Part shown: in pieces, positions 57,774 to 64,000 of the stretch
Numbering within the stretch: the stretch's first letter is position 1
Layout: the number at the start of each line of letters is the position of its first letter
NCBI RefSeq assembly: GCF_000619885.1
Contig: NZ_JHUZ01000017.1
Span: forward strand, 21,755 to 85,754
Direction: 5' to 3'
Source: Balneatrix alpica DSM 16621
GTDB lineage: Bacteria > Pseudomonadota > Gammaproteobacteria > Pseudomonadales > Balneatricaceae
DNA: 64,000 bases
Notes under the pieces: model-generated
What the model saw: only the letters and a program-made list of their open reading frames with translations
What the model was told of the DNA's origin: nothing
Database searches by the model: none
Position numbers and translations under genes: made by a program

Positions 57774-58889
57774 TCAGGCAAGACGGTTTTCAGTCTGAGG
57801 ATCAAACAACACCGCTTTGCTCATATCGAACATCAGCTGCATGCTTTCTCCCACTGGCTTCTGGGAACGCGGTTCAATCCGCGCATCCACTTCCTGGCCA
57901 TTCAGGCTGATTTCAATCAGGGTGTCGGCGCCAGTCGGCTCAGCCACTTCCACACGGCAATCCACCAAACGGCACAACGGCTCATCCTGACGATGTGGCA
58001 TAACGTGGGTGATCTGCTCAGGGCGCAGACCCAACACCACCTGTTTATTGACATAGGCATCCAGGTTACCGGCAGCATGGGGCAACGGTAGAGTGAACAG
58101 CTGATCGGCATGATTACGCAGCTCCACCCCATAGCCCTGCTCCAGTTTCACCAGCGTGGTCTTGATAAAGTTCATCGCCGGGGAGCCCATAAAACCGGCC
58201 ACAAACATATTGACCGGGTTGTCATAGATGTTTTGGGGGGTATCCAGTTGCAACACAACCCCATCACGCATTACCGCAATCCGATCCGCCAAGGTCATGG
58301 CTTCAATCTGGTCATGGGTCACGTAAACGATGGTGGTGCCCAGCCGCTGGTGCAGTTTCTTGATCTCGGTACGCATCTCTACCCGCAACTTGGCGTCTAG
58401 GTTGGACAGCGGCTCGTCAAACAGATAAATCTTCGGCTTGCGCGCCAGTGCCCGCCCCATCGCCACCCGCTGACGTTGGCCACCGGACAGCTGGGAGGGT
58501 TTACGATCCAGCAGATGTTCGATCTGCAGCATCTTCGCTACCCGCTCCACCTCCTGTTCACGCTCCTCTTTCGCCACCTTGCGGATCTCCAGACCAAAGG
58601 CGATGTTTTCCCGCACGGTCATGGAGGGATAGAGCGCGTAAGACTGGAACACCATGGCGATGTCGCGGTCTTTCGGTGAACGGTAGGTCACATCATCCCC
58701 ACCGATACGGATACTGCCTTCGGTGATGTCGTCCAGGCCGGCGATAGCGTTCATCAGGGTCGACTTACCGCAACCTGAAGGGCCAACCAGAATCAGGAAC
58801 TCACCGGAGTCGATACTGATATTGATGTCTTTGAGAATACGAACCTTGCCGTAGTCTTTGATTACATTAACGATATCCAGAGCAGCCAT
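57774..58889 (-). CDS. gtsD: Sugar ABC transporter ATPase (GtsD/MalK type)
   Basis: 371-aa MalK/UgpC-type ATPase. Walker [11 protein letters not shown] loop FQSYALYPSMTV, signature LSGGQRQR, Walker B LFDEPLSNLD, and a C-terminal regulatory OB domain (about 235-371). Paired with two permeases and a binding protein like those of the pseudomonad glucose system. Its start follows the GtsC-like stop by 21 bases. Confidence 0.9.
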   Translation of the reverse strand: MAALDIVNVIKDYGKVRILKDINISIDSGEFLILVGPSGCGKSTLMNAIAGLDDITEGSIRIGGDDVTYRSPKDRDIAMVFQSYALYPSMTVRENIAFGLEIRKVAKEEREQEVERVAKMLQIEHLLDRKPSQLSGGQRQRVAMGRALARKPKIYLFDEPLSNLDAKLRVEMRTEIKKLHQRLGTTIVYVTHDQIEAMTLADRIAVMRDGVVLQLDTPQNIYDNPVNMFVAGFMGSPAMNFIKTTLVKLEQGYGVELRNHADQLFTLPLPHAAGNLDAYVNKQVVLGLRPEQITHVMPHRQDEPLCRLVDCRVEVAEPTGADTLIEISLNGQEVDARIEPRSQKPVGESMQLMFDMSKAVLFDPQTENRLA

Positions 58890-58910
58890 CGTGCTTACCT
58901 CTTAAAGCTG

Positions 58911-59786
58911 TTAACCCTTGACCGCTCCGGCGGTCAGACCACGCACAAAGTATTTACCCGCCAGCACATACACCAATAGTGTGGGCAAGGCGGCAATAAT
59001 GGCGGCGGCCATGTCGACGTTATATTCCTTCACCCCGGTGGTGGTATTGACCAGGTTGTTCAACGCCACCGTCACCGGTTTGGTGTCGTGACCGGAGAAC
59101 ACCACCCCAAAGAGGAAGTCGTTCCAGATCTGCGTAAATTGCCAGATGATGCACACCACGATGATGGGCGCGGAAACCGGCAGCAGAATGCGCCAGAAGA
59201 TCATGAAGAAGCCTGCGCCATCGAGCTTGGCAGCCAGTACCAACTCATTAGGAATACCGACATAGAAGTTACGGAAAAACAGGGTGGTAAAGGCAATGCC
59301 ATACACCACATGCACCAACACCAAACCCGGGGTGGAGTTGGCCAGATTGAAGTAGCCCAGAGTTTGCGCCATCGGCAGCAAAATCACCTGGAAGGGGATA
59401 AAGCAACCAAACAGCATCAAACCGAAGAACAGATCACTCCCTTTAAACTTCCACTTGGTCAGGGCATAACCATTCAGTGCCCCCACCGCAGTGGAGATCA
59501 GCACCGCAGGCAAGACGATCACGAAGGAGTTCCAGAAGTACCCACCCACCCCTTCACAGGACACCCCGGTACAGGCTTCACTCCAAGCCTTAGTCCAGGC
59601 ATCCAACAGAATTTCCTGGGGGAAGCTAATCAGGTTACCGCCACGGATATCCGCCAGGCTTTTTACCGAGGTGAATACCATCACAATTAATGGCAGCAGG
59701 TAGAAGGCCGCCGCACCCAGCAGAATACTGTAAATAATGACCCGGTTAGCGCGCTCACGCAGGGAGAAAGGACGTGCATTAGCCAT
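58911..59786 (-). CDS. gtsC: Sugar ABC transporter permease (GtsC type)
   Basis: 291-aa MalG-family permease with six membrane helices and the EAA loop AAKLDGAGFFMIFWRILLPVS. The periplasmic segment with two Cys (SEACTGVSCEGVGG) is also seen in glucose/mannose permeases of this group. Overlaps the upstream permease by 8 bases. With GtsB forms the channel of the sugar importer. Confidence 0.9.
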   Translation of the reverse strand: MANARPFSLRERANRVIIYSILLGAAAFYLLPLIVMVFTSVKSLADIRGGNLISFPQEILLDAWTKAWSEACTGVSCEGVGGYFWNSFVIVLPAVLISTAVGALNGYALTKWKFKGSDLFFGLMLFGCFIPFQVILLPMAQTLGYFNLANSTPGLVLVHVVYGIAFTTLFFRNFYVGIPNELVLAAKLDGAGFFMIFWRILLPVSAPIIVVCIIWQFTQIWNDFLFGVVFSGHDTKPVTVALNNLVNTTTGVKEYNVDMAAAIIAALPTLLVYVLAGKYFVRGLTAGAVKG

Positions 59787-60723
59787 TGCGCTTGCTCCTT
59801 AACTCGGAATACAGGTAGGGAACCAGCAGCGCCAGCACACCCGCCAACATCATGATCGCTGAAGCGGAACCCAAACCAATCTGGCTACGGGTAAAGGCAT
59901 GGGCATACATAAAGGTCGCGGGCAAGTCAGTGGCATAGCCGGGACCACCGCCCGTTAAGGCCATGACCAGATCAAAGCTCTTGATTGCAATGTGGGCCAA
60001 AATCATCACCGCACTGAATACCACCGGACGCAGGCAAGGCAACACGATGCGCCAGTAGATGTAAGGCATGCTGGCACCATCAAGCTGGGCCGCCTTCACC
60101 ATACTGGTATCGACACCACGCAGCCCCGCCAGGAACATCGCCATCACAAAGCCCGATGACTGCCACACCCCGGCAATGACGAGGGTATAGATCGCCATAT
60201 CCGGATTCACCAACCAGTCGAAGGTGAAGTTTTCAAAGCCCAGGTCTTTCATCAGTTTTTCCAGACCCAGACCAGGATTCAGAATCCACTTCCAGGCGGT
60301 ACCTGTCACAATAAATGACAACGCCATGGGATAGAGATAAATGGTACGGATGGCGCCCTCCTGGCGAATCCGCTGATCCAACAACACTGCCAGCAACGCT
60401 CCCAAGGCCAGACAGATGATCATAAACAAGCCGCCGAAGATCAGCAGGTTCTTGGCTGCTACCAGCCAGCGCTCATTGGTGAAAAGGCGCACATACTGTT
60501 CAAACCCTACAAAGTTGTAAGTCGGCAGCATGCGGGAGTTGGTAAAAGACAGCACGGCTGACCAGCCGATAAAGCCGTACACGAAGATCAGACTGACCAG
60601 GAAGGAAGGCGCCAGCACCAGCTTCGGCAACCATTCCTGCAAACGCACGTCCCAGCCAGGTTTTGCCTGGGTAGAAGCGGGCGCCACTGCAGCCTGTTTC
60701 AGGGCAGAGTTACGGGAGGACAT
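59779..60723 (-). CDS. gtsB: Sugar ABC transporter permease (GtsB type)
   Basis: 314-aa MalF-like permease with six main membrane helices and the EAA loop AAQLDGASMPYIYWRIVLPCL. A proline/alanine-rich cytoplasmic N terminus (1-35) precedes TM1. Separated from the binding-protein gene by a 61-base gap holding a 9-bp-stem hairpin, which can lower permease expression relative to the receptor. Confidence 0.9.
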   Translation of the reverse strand: MSSRNSALKQAAVAPASTQAKPGWDVRLQEWLPKLVLAPSFLVSLIFVYGFIGWSAVLSFTNSRMLPTYNFVGFEQYVRLFTNERWLVAAKNLLIFGGLFMIICLALGALLAVLLDQRIRQEGAIRTIYLYPMALSFIVTGTAWKWILNPGLGLEKLMKDLGFENFTFDWLVNPDMAIYTLVIAGVWQSSGFVMAMFLAGLRGVDTSMVKAAQLDGASMPYIYWRIVLPCLRPVVFSAVMILAHIAIKSFDLVMALTGGGPGYATDLPATFMYAHAFTRSQIGLGSASAIMMLAGVLALLVPYLYSELRSKRNG

Positions 60724-60752
60724 CGTAAATCACCTTATTACTACGGGGGAGT

Positions 60753-60774
60753 GGCAGGCCCCTAAGGGCCTGCC
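60753..60774 (-). repeat. Hairpin between gtsA and gtsB
   Basis: GGCAGGCCC-TTAG-GGGCCTGCC, a perfect 9-bp stem in the only sizeable gap of the operon. It is positioned to protect the gtsA mRNA 3' end and cause differential expression. Confidence 0.7.
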
Positions 60775-60784
60775 GGAAGGCGGA

Positions 60785-62041
60785 TTAACCCGCAGCCTTC
60801 ACTGCCTTCAGCAGCTTCTCAGCAGCTTGCTCGGCAGTCATGTTGGCATCGTTAAAGAAGTTGGTGACCACGTCGTAGATCGCACCCTGTACATAAGACG
60901 AGGTGGACATACCATGGGCCATAGAGGGCACCAGGGTATTGCTCTTGGCGGTCGCAACGAAGTCATCCATCGACTTAGTCGCACAACTGTCGAAGTTGTC
61001 ACGCTTGATGTCAGGACGGACAGGGATAGAACCCTTGTTGACGTTAAACACTTCCTGGAAGGTCGGCTCCATAATCAAACGAGCCATGGCCTTTTGCGCT
61101 GCTTCCTGGGCTTCAGTGGTAACCTGGAACATAGCAAAGGAGTCAATGTTGAAGGTGTAAGCATTCTCAGTACCAGGCACGGCTACGCAGAGGAAATCTG
61201 TGCCAGCTGTTTTGCCTGCAGCAGTGAATTCACCCTTAGCCCAGTCACCCATGATCTGGAACGCCGCCTTACCATTGATCACCATCGCCGTGGCCAGGTT
61301 CCAATCACGACCAGGGGCGTCCGGATCCATGTAATCTTTCAGGCGCTTGAAGGTAGCCAGCACCTTGACCATGGTCTCACCGCCCAGGGCATCATCATCC
61401 AGCTCAACGAAGGCTTTGTTGTAAAACTCCGCTCCACCGATGGAGAGGGCAACCGCCTCAAAAATAGTGGCGTCTTGCCAAGATTGGCCACCGTGCGCCA
61501 GGGGGATGTAACCTGCGGCTTTGATTTTGTCTGCCGCGGCAAAGAAGTCATCCCAATTGGAAGGCACACCGTCCACACCCGCAGCCTTCAATACCTCGGG
61601 GTTGGCCCATACCCAGTTGACCCGGTGAACGTTTACCGGTGTCGCTACATAGCGATCCTTATACTTCATGACGTCAGCCACCACGGGAGGTAGCAGCTCA
61701 TCCCACTTGTTCTCCGCAGCAACACCATTCAGGTCACCGAGGAAGCCCAGCTCACCCCACTCCTGAATATCAGGGCCTTTGATTTGCGCGGCAGTGGGAG
61801 GGTTACCGGATACAGCACGGGATTTCAGCACGGTCATGGCACTTTCACCACCGCCACCGGCGACCGCGAAGTCTTTCCAGGTATGACCTTCTTTTTCCAG
61901 TAGATCTTTCAGCACGGCAACGGACTTGGCTTCACCACCAGATGTCCACCAGTGCAGAACCTCTACTTCACCAGCTTGTGCTTGCACGGAAGTTAGACCA
62001 CTGATTGCCAGGGCCAGTGCAACGGGCTTGAATACTTTCAT
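60785..62041 (-). CDS. gtsA: Sugar-binding protein (GtsA type)
   Basis: 418-aa family-1 periplasmic receptor with a signal peptide (about 1-24). Motifs [36 protein letters not shown] and [17 protein letters not shown] match the glucose/mannose receptors of pseudomonads and relatives. First gene of the operon gtsA-B-C-D. No gltR, zwf or edd neighbour is present. Glucose is the most likely substrate; other hexoses are possible. Confidence 0.9.
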   Translation of the reverse strand: MKVFKPVALALAISGLTSVQAQAGEVEVLHWWTSGGEAKSVAVLKDLLEKEGHTWKDFAVAGGGGESAMTVLKSRAVSGNPPTAAQIKGPDIQEWGELGFLGDLNGVAAENKWDELLPPVVADVMKYKDRYVATPVNVHRVNWVWANPEVLKAAGVDGVPSNWDDFFAAADKIKAAGYIPLAHGGQSWQDATIFEAVALSIGGAEFYNKAFVELDDDALGGETMVKVLATFKRLKDYMDPDAPGRDWNLATAMVINGKAAFQIMGDWAKGEFTAAGKTAGTDFLCVAVPGTENAYTFNIDSFAMFQVTTEAQEAAQKAMARLIMEPTFQEVFNVNKGSIPVRPDIKRDNFDSCATKSMDDFVATAKSNTLVPSMAHGMSTSSYVQGAIYDVVTNFFNDANMTAEQAAEKLLKAVKAAG

Positions 62042-63240
<1,199 letters not shown>

Positions 63241-63296
63241 TAGCCCATATGACCTGCCCCCACCGGGGGCAGGGCTAGCACAGGAATGACTCAGGC

Positions 63297-64000
63297 ATGA
63301 GTGACACGGCCAAACCCCGCAAAGGCGAAGCGAAACAGCGTATTCTCGAAGCCCTCGCTCGGATGCTGGAGCAGGATCCCCAGGGACGTATTACCACCGC
63401 GGCGCTGGCCAAAGAGGTAGGAGTAACCGAGGCGGCCCTGTACCGCCACTTTCCCAGCAAAACCCGGATGTTTGAAGGCCTGATCGACTTTGTTGAAGAA
63501 AGCCTCTTTTCCCGCATCAACCTGATTCTGGAGCGGGAAAGCCACACCCCGCACCGGGTACAGCAAATCCTCACCCTGGTGCTCGCCTTTGCCGAGAAAA
63601 ACCCAGGACTAGCGGTGCTGCTCACCGGCGATGTACTGGCGGGAGAGCACGAACGTCTGCATCAGCGCATCCGCCAGGTGTTTGACCGTATCGAAACCCA
63701 ACTGCGACAAATTCTGCGTGAAGCAGAACTGCGCGAACAACTGCGCACCCTCAAGCCTCCCAGTGTTTGCGCCAGCCTGTTACTAGCGGTAATAGAAGGA
63801 AAACTGCGCCAGTTTGTTCGCTCCCAATTTGAGCGCAACCCCACTGAACACTGGCCGGAGCAATGGGTACTGCTCAAGGCGCCACTGCTGTGGCCAGTCA
63901 AGCCTGAAGCCGAAGCCGAAGCCGAAGCCGAAGCCGAAGCCGAAGCCGAAGCCGAAGCCGAAGCCGAAGCCGAAGCCGAAGCCGAAGCCGAAGCCGAAGC
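63297..64000 (+). CDS. slmA: Nucleoid occlusion factor SlmA, with C-terminal repeat tail (cut by window)
   Basis: TetR-fold DNA-binding protein that blocks FtsZ ring assembly over the chromosome. HTH ITTAALAKEVGVTEAALYRHF and SKTRMFEGLIDF match SlmA closely, as does FVRSQFERNP in the C-terminal helix. The normal protein ends near residue 200. Here, after LLWPVKP, an uninterrupted Glu-Ala repeat starts at base 63906 and is still open at base 64000. It is encoded by perfect GAAGCC units. Confidence 0.92.
   Translation, partial: MSDTAKPRKGEAKQRILEALARMLEQDPQGRITTAALAKEVGVTEAALYRHFPSKTRMFEGLIDFVEESLFSRINLILERESHTPHRVQQILTLVLAFAEKNPGLAVLLTGDVLAGEHERLHQRIRQVFDRIETQLRQILREAELREQLRTLKPPSVCASLLLAVIEGKLRQFVRSQFERNPTEHWPEQWVLLKAPLLWPVKPEAEAEAEAEAEAEAEAEAEAEAEAEAEAEAE
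63906..64000 (+). repeat. Perfect GAAGCC hexanucleotide array at the slmA 3' end
   Basis: At least 15 complete tandem copies of GAAGCC, without a mismatch, in frame with slmA (Glu-Ala)n. The window ends inside the array, so the true copy number is not known. A six-base unit keeps the frame when copies are gained or lost. Confidence 0.97.

Noticed and set aside
60530..61693. Long open frame (387 codons) on the plus strand opposite gtsA/gtsB
   Set aside because: It is the antisense of two clear transporter genes; its translation is His/Arg-rich, matches no family and has no ribosome site.
63906..64000. CRISPR-like periodic repeat
   Set aside because: The unit is six bases with no spacers; it is a coding microsatellite.

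Overview
This is a stretch of bacterial chromosome from a gammaproteobacterium, most likely a free-living aquatic member of the Oceanospirillales/Pseudomonadales side of the class. The conserved blocks rsmD-M16-ftsY-ftsE-ftsX-rpoH, lptM-lysA-dapF-DUF484-xerC and argB-slmA are gammaproteobacterial. The carnitine, dimethylarginine and gtsABCD glucose loci resemble those of pseudomonads. Genes are densely packed on both strands. I found no rRNA, tRNA, CRISPR array, transposase, integrase island or phage gene. The genus cannot be fixed from the sequence alone.

Layout. 1-3.5 kb (minus): lptM-lysA-dapF-DUF484-xerC (xerC cut by the window edge). 3.6-6.3 kb: cyaY (plus), then argH-mutM (minus). 6.3-6.8 kb: zinc-independent L31 and L36 paralogues behind a double Zur-type operator. 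6.9-15.2 kb: a gamma-butyrobetaine/carnitine catabolism locus with thioesterase, cdhR, cdhC, cdhA, a BCCT transporter, a second GATase1-AraC regulator and a gamma-butyrobetaine hydroxylase. 15.3-16.4 kb: sodA with a TPR-like gene behind a Fur-like box. 16.4-21.7 kb: a Cache histidine kinase/LuxR-type response regulator next to a TRAP transporter of 2-oxoacid (TakP) type.

21.7-25.9 kb is the most unusual part. A tight minus-strand operon holds a Rieske oxygenase, a 58-aa membrane peptide, a membrane-anchored GyrI-like protein, a membrane fatty-acid-hydroxylase/sterol-desaturase family protein and possibly a secreted NTF2-like protein. It is divergent from a TTG-started TetR gene across a promoter with two 24-bp direct repeats. 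I do not recognise this combination as a described pathway. 25.9-34.9 kb is housekeeping: LprI-like protein, rpoH, ftsX, ftsE, ftsY, a degenerate M16 homologue, rsmD, coaD, ferredoxin, an exonuclease and a DUF416 protein. 35-38.2 kb: an FMN split-barrel protein divergent from a PdxR/MocR regulator, an RcnB-like protein and an acyl-CoA thioesterase.

38.3-45.2 kb is the phosphate regulon pstS-pstC-pstA-pstB-phoU with two Pho boxes; PstC and PstA carry very large periplasmic insertions. 45.2-49 kb: OsmC-like, DCC-family, lipoprotein hydrolase, SDR and rhodanese genes. 49-52.3 kb: a methylarginine locus (ddaH, an amino-acid binding protein and the sigma-54 activator ddaR) with paired enhancer-like dyads. 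52.2-57.7 kb: redox and small-molecule enzymes (isochorismatase-like, NfsB, HxlR, LysR, DUF1330, LLM flavin enzyme, SDR, GNAT). 57.7-62 kb: a gtsABCD-type sugar ABC transporter. 62.3-64 kb: argB and slmA, the latter running into a perfect GAAGCC hexanucleotide array that continues past the window edge.
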